A stretch of 64,000 bases of DNA from Paraburkholderia silviterrae (GTDB taxonomy: Bacteria > Pseudomonadota > Gammaproteobacteria > Burkholderiales > Burkholderiaceae): assembly GCF_004353915.1 (NCBI RefSeq), contig NZ_SMRP01000009.1, forward strand, positions 208,168-272,167. The letters run 5' to 3'. Positions 52,560-62,228 of this stretch are shown here, one piece after another; positions within the stretch are counted from its first letter, which is position 1; each line of letters starts with the position of its first letter. A program made the translations under genes and the position numbers. The notes beneath the pieces are model-generated. The model did not search any database. It was not told where the DNA came from and saw only the letters and a list, made by a program, of their open reading frames with translations.

Positions 52560-53162
52560 ATGTCCACACCCACCCACACCCATGGCAAGCGCGCTCGCAC
52601 CCGCGAACACCTCAGCGCGGTGGCGCTGGCGCTGTTCTGCCAGTTTGGCTACGAGGCCGTCACCATGGAGCAGATTGCAGCTAAAGCGGGTGTCGCACGT
52701 GGCACCTTGTACAACCATTTCCCGGTGAAAGAGGCGGCACTCGTGCACGCTTTGCACGGCAAACTGGCCAGCGATCTCGGGCCGTTGCTGCACAAGGCGA
52801 TGGCGCGTCGCACCCTGCAGACGCGGCTTGCCGCGATCCTGGGTGCCTCGGCGCAATGGTGGGAGTCGCACCGCGACTTTGCCGCGCCATACATTCGCTA
52901 CCGCTTCCAGGCCATCGGGAAAGGACAGCCTGGGCAGAGCGACTCCGACATGTTGCCGCTCTACGCGCAATGGATCGCACAGGCGCAGGAAGAAGGCGAA
53001 GTCCGCAACGATATCGCCGCGCTCCTGCTGGCTAGCCACCTGCATTTCCTCTATCTCGGTGCAGTGCTCCGCTGGCTCGATGATGACTCGGCAAGTTTGC
53101 GTGCCGAGCTTGCGCGGACGCTGAAATTCTTCATGGCAGGCGCCACTGTGCCGAAGCACTAA
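52560..53162 (+). CDS. TetR-family repressor
   Basis: This is a 200-aa TetR protein. The N-terminal HTH is FGYEAVTMEQIAAKAGVARGTLYNHFPVKEAAL. The C-terminal ligand domain has no named family. It starts at 52560, because an upstream AUG lies inside the palindromic operator. It is divergent from the CrtI-like gene and most likely represses it. Confidence 0.8.
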   Translation: MSTPTHTHGKRARTREHLSAVALALFCQFGYEAVTMEQIAAKAGVARGTLYNHFPVKEAALVHALHGKLASDLGPLLHKAMARRTLQTRLAAILGASAQWWESHRDFAAPYIRYRFQAIGKGQPGQSDSDMLPLYAQWIAQAQEEGEVRNDIAALLLASHLHFLYLGAVLRWLDDDSASLRAELARTLKFFMAGATVPKH

Positions 53163-53205
53163 CCGGCGCGCTTAAGGCCGCGACGGTGTCAATCATGCTG
53201 AGATA

Positions 53206-53415
53206 GCTGGAACGTACCCGCGAACTCGCGTCCGCGACGACAACGCCTTCCCTGGGAGCCTGTTGCGCACGGCGAAGTACCGGCCGGAATTGCTCGAGGC
53301 CAGCCCCGATGACCTTCAGGTCGCGCGCGAACGAGTTCGTCGATTCGTGGGCAACCGCATGCCAACACCTTTTTCGCTTGACACACGAATAAATCGCACC
53401 GGCAATGCGTGCTAA
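53206..53415 (+). pseudogene. IS3-family transposase remnant (OrfB, integrase core end)
   Basis: In one frame a stretch reads RTRVRDDNAFPGSLLRTAKY then RPELLEASPDDLQVARERVR, which matches the end of an IS3-type integrase (the usual form is SDDNPFSESLFRTLKYRP, followed by SLEEARAWVAEFV). No start codon or upstream catalytic motif is present; it is a decayed 3' part. It overlaps the LysE gene's end. Evidence that this region has had a mobile element. Confidence 0.65.
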
Positions 53416-54041
53416 AACAGCCGGGCAGCGTCCTCTATCAACCCAACAGTCAGGTACGCCATCAGTAGTGCGATTGCAGCGTCAAGCCAACGCCACGCAC
53501 CAGGGTATTTGAACAGGCCAGATAGTTTGCGACTACCGGCGGCAAGAAGCATGAACCAGAGACATGAGGCGACAATCGAGCCAATCAAAAATGACGATCT
53601 CTGTCCGTTCGGCTTGGTTGCCGCTATCGAACCGATGAGGACTACCGTATCCATCCACGCATAGGGATTGGCAAAGCTTAGAACGGCGGCCTTACGTAGG
53701 GGGCTATGTCGGGTATTGGCTCTGCGGCTCATGTCGGGCATGGACTCATTCCTGATGCATGCCCAAAGGCGCTGCCCACCAAACCAGACGAGATAAGCTG
53801 CTCCAGCAAACGAAATCATGGACACAATCCGGGGGTGGTCGCGCAATAGCCTGGCGACACCGGCAGTCCCAATGATGATAAGACTGGCGTCGGCAACGAC
53901 GCAAATCGCGACGACACCCCATACTGCACCACCACTGACACCCTGGCGGATAACCAGAATGTCCTTGGGGCCGGGCGCAGAGAACAGAGCGATGCCCAAC
54001 AGGAAACCTTCAAGAAACAGCGACGGCAGCGAACCGTTCAT
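53412..54041 (-). CDS. LysE-family amino-acid exporter
   Basis: This is a 209-aa membrane protein with six hydrophobic segments. The N-terminus has the family's GIALFSAPGPKDILVIRQG. LysE/RhtB-type proteins export amino acids such as lysine or homoserine lactones. It stands alone between the IS3 remnant and a 375-bp gap. Confidence 0.8.
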   Translation of the reverse strand: MNGSLPSLFLEGFLLGIALFSAPGPKDILVIRQGVSGGAVWGVVAICVVADASLIIIGTAGVARLLRDHPRIVSMISFAGAAYLVWFGGQRLWACIRNESMPDMSRRANTRHSPLRKAAVLSFANPYAWMDTVVLIGSIAATKPNGQRSSFLIGSIVASCLWFMLLAAGSRKLSGLFKYPGAWRWLDAAIALLMAYLTVGLIEDAARLF

Positions 54042-54416
54042 TGCGCCCTCACGTCAAGCTTTCTCCGGTTGGGGGGCTATGGGCTTGTTGCCGAAGCCGG
54101 TGTGGTGATCGTTCACAAACACAATCAATAATGCTCTGAGCGAGACTGCCGATCTCATGTTCTTACGCCATAGCGCCATTCAGATAGCTATCCTTACTGA
54201 ATGCGCGTGATTGACGATTGGACACATGCGCATGCCAGTAGCAAAAGCGCTCGCATTCCGCGAAATGCTTCGAACATGCTCTCAATCAACACCCCTTGGC
54301 CGGATGGGTCGCCCCTCGGGTTGTATTCTGGGAACGTCCTGGTTTATCGTGGCAATCAGAGTGTCTTTTTTGGCGAACAATCGATGTAGCCGCATGTCAT
54401 TGCGCAAGGGAACCAA
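54042..54416. other. Non-coding stretch upstream of XRE-FW and LysE genes
   Basis: This 375-bp divergent stretch has lower GC. Short frames such as 54201-54389 have no domain or good SD. It must hold the promoters of both flanking genes, but I see no clear operator. Confidence 0.4.
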
Positions 54417-55106
54417 GTGCGACTGAAGAAAGAAACACTGCGTGCCTTGATTGCACGGCGGGGCCGCGAACTGGGCAAGTCGATGACGGCCATCGCCAGG
54501 GAAGCCGGCTTGTCAAGAACTTATCTGTATGGTCTTGCAGGCGGAGCGGCTCAAGATCCGTCAGTACGGACGCTGGTGAAACTAGCCAAGGCCATTGAAG
54601 TGTCGCCGCTGTTGCTGTTCCGGTACTACGCTGATCTCGGCGGAGCGCCAGCGACAGGCGCGCCAGTGGCACCTACGAATCGGGCAACGGGCGTGCGCGA
54701 CCCGGAAGATGTCGCAGTATTCAATGCCGATGTCACAACACCCGACCATGCAGTTGTCTTGCCCGGCGAAGTGTTTCAGAAGGTGTGGGAAATTCAGAAT
54801 TTAGGCGTGCGCCTCTGGTCCGGTCGGCGTTTGGTACGCGTTGACGGCGAGTATGTTATGGCGCGGCGCGTCCCGCACAAAGCCGAACTCGAGATCGTGC
54901 TCGACGCATATCTGTCGAGCTTGCATCGGGAAATCGCGATTCCGGATACGCAACCGGGACAGCCCGTCCGCCTCTGTGTCGATTTCGCGGCACCCAGGGA
55001 AAGCTGCACGGTCGCTTCGATCTGGCGGATTGAAGATAGCGAGGGACGTCCGTGTTATGGACCTTCATTCATCCTGCATGTAGTAGTCACCGTCATGGCG
55101 CGATAG
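54417..55106 (+). CDS. XRE HTH protein with NBR1-type FW domain
   Basis: This 229-aa protein joins an N-terminal XRE HTH (about 20-65, SMTAIAREAGLSRTYLYGLA) to a C-terminal Ig-like domain (about 95-225). The C-terminal domain has the pattern of the NBR1 FW (four-tryptophan) domain: LPGEVFQKVWEIQNLGVRLW, a Gly-rich turn, QPGQPVRLCVDFAAP, and SIWRIEDSEGRPCYG. FW domains are known in eukaryotic autophagy receptors and in some bacterial HTH proteins, with unclear roles. The start is GTG at 54417 after GGGAACCAA. Confidence 0.75.
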   Translation: MRLKKETLRALIARRGRELGKSMTAIAREAGLSRTYLYGLAGGAAQDPSVRTLVKLAKAIEVSPLLLFRYYADLGGAPATGAPVAPTNRATGVRDPEDVAVFNADVTTPDHAVVLPGEVFQKVWEIQNLGVRLWSGRRLVRVDGEYVMARRVPHKAELEIVLDAYLSSLHREIAIPDTQPGQPVRLCVDFAAPRESCTVASIWRIEDSEGRPCYGPSFILHVVVTVMAR

Positions 55107-55185
55107 TTGATATCGCCTCCCGCGTTGCATGGATACCCACTTGCCGCCGTGAGGGTCGGCCAGATCGACACTTGCGTTACTGCGC

Positions 55186-56379
55186 TTAGCGCACCGCGTC
55201 ATAGGCCTGCTTCATTCGACGCGCGCCTTCCCTGATCGCTTCCACGTCAGGGGCGGCGAACGAGAGCCGCAACGCGGCACCATCCGCCGCATCGGCGTAA
55301 AACGCCTTGCCAGGCACGAAAATGACCTTCTGCTCGATCGCCCGCGCCAGCAAGTCCGATGCGTCGATTCCCGGTAGCCGGGCCCACACGAACATGCCAC
55401 CCTCGGGCTGCTGAAATTCGATAGCTGCCCCCAACTGCTCACGCAACGCCGAGCACAGCTCGCGGCATTTCACGCCATAAGCCGCCGTGATTTTCGGCAG
55501 ATGCTGCTCGAGCGCGCCGGCCGCGAGGTATTCGGCCGCTACCGCCTGGGTCCACGGCGAGCTGCAAAGATCGACCGTCTGCTTGGCGATCACGCAGCGT
55601 CTCATGATTTCGCGCGGGCCGACCATCCAGCCCACGCGCAGTCCGGGCGCCACGATCTTCGAAAGGCTCGCGAAATGCACGACCCAGTTGCGCGCGCCGT
55701 CGACCTGCTCCGCCTCTGCGAGCAGCGAACGCAGCGGCGCGCCGGCAAAACGCAAGTCACCATAGGGGTCGTCTTCGATCACCACGAAACGGTACTTGAC
55801 CGCCAGCGCGAGCAGCGCGCGACGACGTTCGGCGGCCAACGTCGCGCCGGTGGGATTGGCAAAGGTCGGCACCGTGTATAACAATTTCGGCCTGCCGCAC
55901 GCACCCGATTCCAGCAACGCGGCCAGCTCGTCCACCCGAATCCCATGCGCGTCGGTGGGAACGGCCACGATGCGCGCGCGCTGCAATCTGAACGCCTGCA
56001 ACGTCGCCGGGTAGGCCGGTTCCTCGGTGAGCACGACGTCGCCGGGCTCGACGAGCACGCGCAGCAGCAAATCGAGCCCCTGCTGCGAGCCCGTGGTTGC
56101 CACGACCTCGTCGGCTTCGCACGATGCGCCGCGCCGCTCCATCAGATCGACGATTTGACGCTTCAATGTCGCGAGGCCGTCGGTCGGCCCATATTGAAGG
56201 CACTGAACCGCACTCGCGTAAGCGCGCTCCGCCGCAAGGCGCAGACCCTCGACATCGAACAGATCGCTGGCCGGGTACCCGCCCGCGAACGAAATCATGC
56301 CCGGCTCGCTGAGATACTTGAATAGCTCGCGAATCGGGGAGCCCGAGGGCTGCTGAAACGGGGAAGTGAACTCGTACAT
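55186..56379 (-). CDS. PLP-dependent aminotransferase, 2-aminoadipate type
   Basis: This is a 397-aa fold-type I aminotransferase. The PLP lysine is in ASLSKIVAPGLRVGW. FANPTGATL and EDDPYGDLRF are cofactor contacts. It resembles the LysN/MocR-C-terminal group, some of which act on 2-aminoadipate. It is just downstream of an AmaB-like dehydrogenase and near a D-2-hydroxyglutarate route, so 2-aminoadipate to 2-oxoadipate is the likely reaction. It has no HTH. The SD is weak. Confidence 0.8.
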   Translation of the reverse strand: MYEFTSPFQQPSGSPIRELFKYLSEPGMISFAGGYPASDLFDVEGLRLAAERAYASAVQCLQYGPTDGLATLKRQIVDLMERRGASCEADEVVATTGSQQGLDLLLRVLVEPGDVVLTEEPAYPATLQAFRLQRARIVAVPTDAHGIRVDELAALLESGACGRPKLLYTVPTFANPTGATLAAERRRALLALAVKYRFVVIEDDPYGDLRFAGAPLRSLLAEAEQVDGARNWVVHFASLSKIVAPGLRVGWMVGPREIMRRCVIAKQTVDLCSSPWTQAVAAEYLAAGALEQHLPKITAAYGVKCRELCSALREQLGAAIEFQQPEGGMFVWARLPGIDASDLLARAIEQKVIFVPGKAFYADAADGAALRLSFAAPDVEAIREGARRMKQAYDAVR

Positions 56380-56494
56380 GGCGTCGCTCGAGAGAGGTCG
56401 AAAAGCGCAGTGGGTGGAAACAGGGGCCGTGCGCCGTCCGGCGACGAACATCCGGACGGCGGGAACTACAGCAATAAAGCAGTGCCTGGCGATT

Positions 56495-57994
56495 TCAGTC
56501 GATATTGAAATCGATGCCCTGCGCGAGCGGCAACGCCGATGAGTAGTTCACCGTGTTGGTCGCGCGGCGCATATAGCCCTTCCACGCATCGGAGCCCGAT
56601 TCGCGTCCGCCGCCCGTTTCCTTTTCGCCGCCGAATGCGCCGCCGATCTCGGCGCCGCTCGGGCCGATGTTCACGTTTGCAATACCGCAATCGCTGCCGC
56701 TGGCCGAGAGGAAGCGCTCGCTTTCACGCATGTCCGTCGTGAACACGCACGACGAGAGGCCGTGATGAGCGGCGTTGTTGGCTTCGATGGCCGCGTCGAA
56801 ATCGCTGTACTTGAGCACGTAGAGGATCGGCGCGAAGGTTTCCGTGAGCACGATTTCCGTTTGCGACGGCATCTCGACAATCGCGGGACGCACGTAGAAG
56901 CCGTGCTCGTTGCCGCTCACGATGTGACGCTCGCCGCCGAACACCTTGCCGCCTTCTGCCAACGCCCGCGCGAGCGCGGCCTGCATGCGGCCGAACGACT
57001 GCTCGTCGATGAGCGGGCCCATCAGCGTGCCCTGCTCCAGCGGATTGCCGATGGACACCTTGCCGTAAAGCGTCTTGAGGCGCTCGACCGTCTTGTCGTA
57101 AATGCTCTCGTGCACGAACAACCGGCGCAACGTCGTGCAGCGCTGGCCTGCCGTGCCAACGGCCGAGAACAGAATGCCGCGCAGCGCGAGCTCGAGGTTC
57201 GCGGTATTCGAAACGATGCCGGCATTGTTGCCGCCGAGCTCGAGAATCGAGCGTCCGAAGCGGCGCGCCACTTCGATGCCGACGGCGCGGCCCATTTCCG
57301 TGCTGCCGGTCGCGCTGACGATGTTCGAGCGCGGATCGGACACGAGCTTTTCGCCGACTTCGCGCCGGCCGTTGATCAGAATCGTCAGCCCTTCGGGTGC
57401 GTCGCCGAACTCTTTGAGCGCTTCCTGGAGGATGCCTTCCACCGCGAGCGCGGTAAGCGGCGTCTTTTCCGAAGGCTTCCAGATCACGGCATTGCCGCAA
57501 ATGAGCGCGAGCGCCGCATTCCACGACCACACCGCCGCCGGGAAATTGAATGCGGAGATGACCGTGCACACGCCCATCGGGTGCCACGTTTCCGCCATGC
57601 GATGGCCGGGCCGCTCCGAAGCAATGGTCAGGCCGTAAAGCTGGCGCGAGAGACCCACTGCGAAATCGCAGATGTCGATCATTTCCTGGACTTCGCCCAG
57701 GCCTTCCTGAAGGATCTTCCCGGTTTCGAGCGTGATGATGCTGCCGAGCGCCTGCTTCTTCTCGCGCAGCTTGTTGCCGAGGATGCGCACGAGTTCGCCG
57801 CGGCGCGGGGCCGGCACGTTGCGCCAGACCTTGAACGCGGCCTGCGCCTTGTCGAGCAATGCATCGACGTTGGCGACCGGCTCGCTTGCGACGCGGCCAA
57901 TCAGTGCGCCGTCGATCGGCGAATGAACGGCGATATCGCCGGCTTCCACCAGATGGGCGATGCCTAGTTCCTTGAGAATGCTCGATGCTTTCAT
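56495..57994 (-). CDS. amaB: Aldehyde dehydrogenase, ALDH7 (piperideine-6-carboxylate / aminoadipate semialdehyde type)
   Basis: This is a 499-aa ALDH. The catalytic cysteine is in TAGQRCTTLRR and the glutamate in LELGGNN. The C-terminal GPSGAEIGGAFGGEKETGGG and the region GSDAWKGYMRRATNTVNYS are the ALDH7 signature. AmaB oxidises piperideine-6-carboxylate / 2-aminoadipate semialdehyde to 2-aminoadipate in lysine and pipecolate catabolism. AGAGGT lies 6 nt before the ATG. It lies between the aminotransferase and the YdiJ-like gene on the same strand. Confidence 0.9.
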   Translation of the reverse strand: MKASSILKELGIAHLVEAGDIAVHSPIDGALIGRVASEPVANVDALLDKAQAAFKVWRNVPAPRRGELVRILGNKLREKKQALGSIITLETGKILQEGLGEVQEMIDICDFAVGLSRQLYGLTIASERPGHRMAETWHPMGVCTVISAFNFPAAVWSWNAALALICGNAVIWKPSEKTPLTALAVEGILQEALKEFGDAPEGLTILINGRREVGEKLVSDPRSNIVSATGSTEMGRAVGIEVARRFGRSILELGGNNAGIVSNTANLELALRGILFSAVGTAGQRCTTLRRLFVHESIYDKTVERLKTLYGKVSIGNPLEQGTLMGPLIDEQSFGRMQAALARALAEGGKVFGGERHIVSGNEHGFYVRPAIVEMPSQTEIVLTETFAPILYVLKYSDFDAAIEANNAAHHGLSSCVFTTDMRESERFLSASGSDCGIANVNIGPSGAEIGGAFGGEKETGGGRESGSDAWKGYMRRATNTVNYSSALPLAQGIDFNID

Positions 57995-58064
57995 GCTATG
58001 ACCTCTTGATAATTCTGATTCGAAAAAATTGACGTTACCGAATGCGTGCGATGATCGGCGGCAC

Positions 58065-61034
58065 TTACGCCGTTGTCTCCGCGCACGCGGACTCACGTTC
58101 GAGTTGCACCGGCTTCCGTTGTGCAAGCGCGCGCAATGCCAGTTCCGCGATATGCAGCGTGTGGCGTCCAGCGCCCTGAGCGATCTGCTCGCGGCAACTG
58201 AAGCCATTCGTCACGACCAGCGTCTCGCGCGGCGCTTGCCGCACGAGCGGCAAAAGCGTGTCCTCTCCAATCTTCATCGACAAATCGTAGTGATCGGCGT
58301 TGAAGCCGAACGAGCCGGCCATGCCGCAACAGCCGGTGTCGAGAAGCGTCCAGCGCACGCCCAGCTTGTTCAGCAAAGCGGTTTCGCCCTTCATGCCGAA
58401 CAGCGACTTTTGATGACAATGCCCGTGCACCATCACGTCCGCATCGAGCGCCGGCCATTCGAATGGCGCTTGCGCCACGAAATCCGAAAAGAGGAAGCTC
58501 TGTTGCGAAAGCCGCCGCGCAATGTCGTCGTTCGGGAGTTGCTTGAGCAACTCGTCCTTGAACACCGAGAGACAGCCCGGCTCGAGCCCGACCACGGGCA
58601 CGCCGCTGCGGACTTCGTCGGCGAGCGCTTCGACAATGCCGGCCAGCAGCGCCCGCGCCTCATCGAGCAAGCCATAATCGTAGAGCGGCCGTCCACAGCA
58701 CAGACGCTTGCGCGGCAGCACCACTTCATAGCCAATGCGCTCCAGCACCTCCATCGCCGCCGTCGCAACCTGCGGCGAGAAATGATCGTTGAAGGTGTCG
58801 ACCCAGAGGATCACCTTTTGGCGGGCCGCATTCCTCACGGCGCCCGGTGCCGCACGCGTTTTACCGTGCGATGCCCTGAACGACTTCGGCGCGAAAGCCG
58901 GGAGATCGCGCTGCGCGGCCACGCCCGCGACCCATTTGCCGATGCGGGCCAGCGGCGGCGCAGACATCGCGAAGTTCGCCAGCCGCGGGAAACGGCTCGC
59001 CCAGGGCGCCCATTGTCCGATTCGCCCCATGAACATCGCCTGCCGTGGCCGACGATGATTTTCATAGTAGTGCGACAGAAACTCCGCTTTGTACGACGCC
59101 ATGTCGGTATGCGTGGGGCAATCGGACTTGCAGCCCTTGCAGGCGAGGCATGCGTCGAGCGCCTCCTTGACTTCCTCGCTATTCCAGCCGTCCTTGATGA
59201 CCTCGCCCTGCAGCATTTCCCAGAACAGATGCGCGCGGCCGCGAGTGGAGAATCGCTCCTCCCGCGTGGCACGAAAGCTCGGGCACATCGTGCCGCCGTC
59301 GAGCGACCGGCACTTGCCCATGCCGATGCAGCGCTCGACCGCCCGCTGCATGCCGTCGCCCTCGAGGCTTTCGAAGGTTAGCTTGGTCGTGAGCGTGACC
59401 GGCTTGTACGACGGCCCCATACGCAAGTTCTCATCGGCACGGTAGGCGTTGACGACCTTACCGGGGTTCAGCCGATTCGCCGGGTCCCAGATCGCCTTGA
59501 ACGCTTCCATCGCCTGCATGATCTCGGGGCCGTACATGATCGGCAGGAATTCCGCCTTGGCTTGCCCGTCGCCATGTTCGCCCGAGAGCGAGCCGCCGAA
59601 GTCCACGACGAGCTGCGCCGCTTCGCGAAGGAATCCTCTCCATTTGAGGACGCCTTCGGCCGTGCGGATATCGAAGGTGATGCGCGCGTGAACGCAGCCA
59701 TCGCCGAAATGGCCGTACAGGCAGGTTTCATAGCCGTAGCGGTCCACCAGAGCCTGAAAATTGCGCAGATAGTCGCCCAGCCGCTCGGGATCGACGGCGG
59801 CGTCTTCCCAGCCCACCATCGGGTCGGGCTTGTTGGGATCGATCGAGAGCGCGACGGCCGATGCGCCCGTCTCGCGAATCGACCAGATCTTCTGCTGCTG
59901 CGCTTTCTCCGTGACGACGAAGCCCGTCACATCCGGGCCCGCCTCGCCCGCGAGGAAATGGCGCTCAGCCGCTTGTGCCTGACGCTTCGCGTCCTCCATC
60001 GAATCCGCGCCGAACTCGAGCACGACCCACGCATCACCACGCGGCAACAGGGCGATTTCCTCGCTTTTGAGGCCGCGCGCCTGCAGACCGCGCACGATGC
60101 CGCGATCCAGGCCCTCGATGGCGATGGGATTGAAGCGCGTGAAGTGCGGCACGGCATCCGCCGCAACGTAGATGTCCTTGAAGCCGAGCAGGAGCAGCAC
60201 GCGGCAGGCCGGGCTATGCACGAGCCGCACCTTCGCCTGCAGCGTGATCGCGCACGTGCCTTCGGTGCCCACGAGCGCACGCGCAACGTTAAAGCCGTTC
60301 TCCGGCAGCAACTGGTCGAGATTGAAACCCGAGACGCGGCGCTTGATTTGCGGAAACTCGCGGCGAATGTAGTCCGCGTAGCGATCGCGCAGCTCGCGCA
60401 GGCGCCGATAAATCTCCCCACGACGGCCGCCTTCGGCAATGATCGCCTCCAGCTCGCCTTCGCTGGTCGGGCCGGCCCAGAAGCGTGCGCCGTCGTAAGT
60501 CAGGACCTCCAGCGCCTCGACGTTCTCCGCCGTCTTGCCCGCCATGACCGAATGCGCGCCGCACGAGTTATTCGCAATCATGCCGCCGAGCGTGCAGCGG
60601 CTATGCGTGGCCGGGTCGGGCGCGAACGTCAGACCGTGTACTTCGGCGGCATCGCGCAGCGAGTCGCAGATGACGCCAGGCTCCACGATCGCCGTTCTCG
60701 CGACCGGGTCCACGGACACCACGCGGTTCACATACTTGCTGGCGTCCGCCACCACCGCCACGTTCACGCACTGGCCGTTTTGCGAGGTACCGCCGCCACG
60801 CGTGAGGAACGGCACGTCGTGGCGCCGGCACACGGCCACCGCGGCAACGAGGTCCTCCACGTCGGCGGGGACCACAACGCCCAGCGGGATTTGCCGGTAG
60901 TTCGAAGCATCCGAAGCGTAGAGCGCCTTCGAACCGGCGTCGAACCGAACTTCTCCGCGCAGCGTGCGGTGGAGATCGGCTTGAACGCCTTCCAGCAACT
61001 GCTTACTGGCCTGAAACGGTGTGGCGGCTTTCAC
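58065..61034 (-). CDS. ydiJ: D-2-hydroxyglutarate dehydrogenase-like FAD/Fe-S protein
   Basis: This is a 989-aa protein in two parts. The N-terminal 480 residues form an FAD-binding type 4 domain (VPFLTRGGGTSQNGQ, GTFAPDP-like PDPATHSRCTLGG). The C-terminal part has a 4Fe-4S segment (CLACKGCKSDCPTH) and CCG domains (LCCGRPLYDYG, DTGCCGMAGSFG). This is the YdiJ type, which oxidises D-2-hydroxyglutarate. The start is GTG at 61034, overlapping the DUF1338 stop by one base. It supplies 2-oxoglutarate in the lysine route. Confidence 0.9.
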   Translation of the reverse strand: MKAATPFQASKQLLEGVQADLHRTLRGEVRFDAGSKALYASDASNYRQIPLGVVVPADVEDLVAAVAVCRRHDVPFLTRGGGTSQNGQCVNVAVVADASKYVNRVVSVDPVARTAIVEPGVICDSLRDAAEVHGLTFAPDPATHSRCTLGGMIANNSCGAHSVMAGKTAENVEALEVLTYDGARFWAGPTSEGELEAIIAEGGRRGEIYRRLRELRDRYADYIRREFPQIKRRVSGFNLDQLLPENGFNVARALVGTEGTCAITLQAKVRLVHSPACRVLLLLGFKDIYVAADAVPHFTRFNPIAIEGLDRGIVRGLQARGLKSEEIALLPRGDAWVVLEFGADSMEDAKRQAQAAERHFLAGEAGPDVTGFVVTEKAQQQKIWSIRETGASAVALSIDPNKPDPMVGWEDAAVDPERLGDYLRNFQALVDRYGYETCLYGHFGDGCVHARITFDIRTAEGVLKWRGFLREAAQLVVDFGGSLSGEHGDGQAKAEFLPIMYGPEIMQAMEAFKAIWDPANRLNPGKVVNAYRADENLRMGPSYKPVTLTTKLTFESLEGDGMQRAVERCIGMGKCRSLDGGTMCPSFRATREERFSTRGRAHLFWEMLQGEVIKDGWNSEEVKEALDACLACKGCKSDCPTHTDMASYKAEFLSHYYENHRRPRQAMFMGRIGQWAPWASRFPRLANFAMSAPPLARIGKWVAGVAAQRDLPAFAPKSFRASHGKTRAAPGAVRNAARQKVILWVDTFNDHFSPQVATAAMEVLERIGYEVVLPRKRLCCGRPLYDYGLLDEARALLAGIVEALADEVRSGVPVVGLEPGCLSVFKDELLKQLPNDDIARRLSQQSFLFSDFVAQAPFEWPALDADVMVHGHCHQKSLFGMKGETALLNKLGVRWTLLDTGCCGMAGSFGFNADHYDLSMKIGEDTLLPLVRQAPRETLVVTNGFSCREQIAQGAGRHTLHIAELALRALAQRKPVQLERESACAETTA

Positions 61035-61035
61035 T

Positions 61036-62082
61036 TTACTTCCCGGCCGTAGCGGTGTTAGCGGTGTTGGCGGTCATCTTGAAGATGCCGGTGGCGTTGC
61101 CCGCGTCGAAGCGCAGATCGGTTTCCCACTGGCGCGTGGCCTGATTGAAGGTGCGCTTGCGCGTGATGAATTCGTAGAACGAGCCCGGCACCTCACGCAC
61201 GACAATGGCGCCATCGTTCTGGCGCAGCTCGCGCAGCACGATATCGGCGCGATACGCGGTCTGAAACACGCGGCCCGAGCGCGAGCGCTCGACCTCCGGC
61301 TTCATCGGCCGGCCCTTGGCCTTCTCGTCGTCGGAGAGCTTGAACACGTCGGCCACGCGGTCGGTCGCATGGTTGAACGCATTGCCTTCCGTCGAGATCC
61401 ACGCCATTTCGGCCGATTCGGCCAGCAGCGTCTCGTAGTCGTTGACGCTGGGCGCATCGTGCTGACGCGAAAACGCGCCGACGATCACGGGCAGCAGCTC
61501 GCGTGCGGTTTCGATCGGCAGATAGCCGTCGCGTGCGAGCTCGGCAAGCTGCGAGCAGGCGAGCGGCGTAAGCGGATCGCGCGAGGAGCCCAGCACGTTG
61601 GACACCGCCTGCTGAAATTCCTTCGAGAAGCGCTCCGGATGCAGCTCGCTCACGAAGAACTGCGCGATCTCATCCGGCGCATCTTCCTGAACATAGGCGC
61701 GGCCCGTCATGCCGAGCTTGTCCAGCGGATAGCGGCCATTGAGCTTGAAGCCGAGCGGCAACAGGATGCGCGTGAACGCGGCCTCGCCGGGGGGCAGCGC
61801 ACCGCTGTGCGCCCAGCGCACCGTGCGCAGCGCGCCATGGTCGAAGTACACCGAGCCACCCTGCGCAATCGCGTCGTTGGTGTAGTTGCGGCCGTTGGGC
61901 GAGCGCTCGAGCAGGTCCTCGAACAGCGCCATGTTCATCGCTTGCGCCAGCTCGGCGCGCGTGACGACGCCCTCTTCCCATTCCTGCAGCAGCGCGGGCG
62001 TATTCAGGGTCGAAAACAGACGCTCGGTCTTTTGCGCACCGAGCAATCCCTTCAACAAGCTTTCAACATTCGAATTTCTCAT
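61036..62082 (-). CDS. hglS: DUF1338 2-oxoadipate dioxygenase/decarboxylase, HglS-like
   Basis: This is a 348-aa DUF1338 protein. The iron-site histidine and substrate arginine spaced as HxxxR are seen at H82 and R86 (FDHGALR). HglS converts 2-oxoadipate to D-2-hydroxyglutarate. This form is shorter than the roughly 450-aa YdcJ/HglS proteins, so it may represent a distinct subgroup. It is the first gene of the minus-strand operon. GGGAG lies 6 nt before the ATG at 62082. A LysR gene is divergent. Confidence 0.8.
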   Translation of the reverse strand: MRNSNVESLLKGLLGAQKTERLFSTLNTPALLQEWEEGVVTRAELAQAMNMALFEDLLERSPNGRNYTNDAIAQGGSVYFDHGALRTVRWAHSGALPPGEAAFTRILLPLGFKLNGRYPLDKLGMTGRAYVQEDAPDEIAQFFVSELHPERFSKEFQQAVSNVLGSSRDPLTPLACSQLAELARDGYLPIETARELLPVIVGAFSRQHDAPSVNDYETLLAESAEMAWISTEGNAFNHATDRVADVFKLSDDEKAKGRPMKPEVERSRSGRVFQTAYRADIVLRELRQNDGAIVVREVPGSFYEFITRKRTFNQATRQWETDLRFDAGNATGIFKMTANTANTATAGK

Positions 62083-62228
62083 TGCCATCTCCCGGATCAC
62101 GGCGAATTCCAGCCAATTGGGGCATGGGACACATTCGATCCCGCGCCGTGCATGGATAAATTATTCAAAACGCCACGTCCGCCGTAAAGTGACATAAAAT
62201 TGCCAGTCGATGAGTTTTTGGAACTACC

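Noticed and set aside
54201..54389. 62-residue frame upstream of the XRE-FW gene
   Set aside because: No recognisable domain, no ribosome-binding site and atypical composition.
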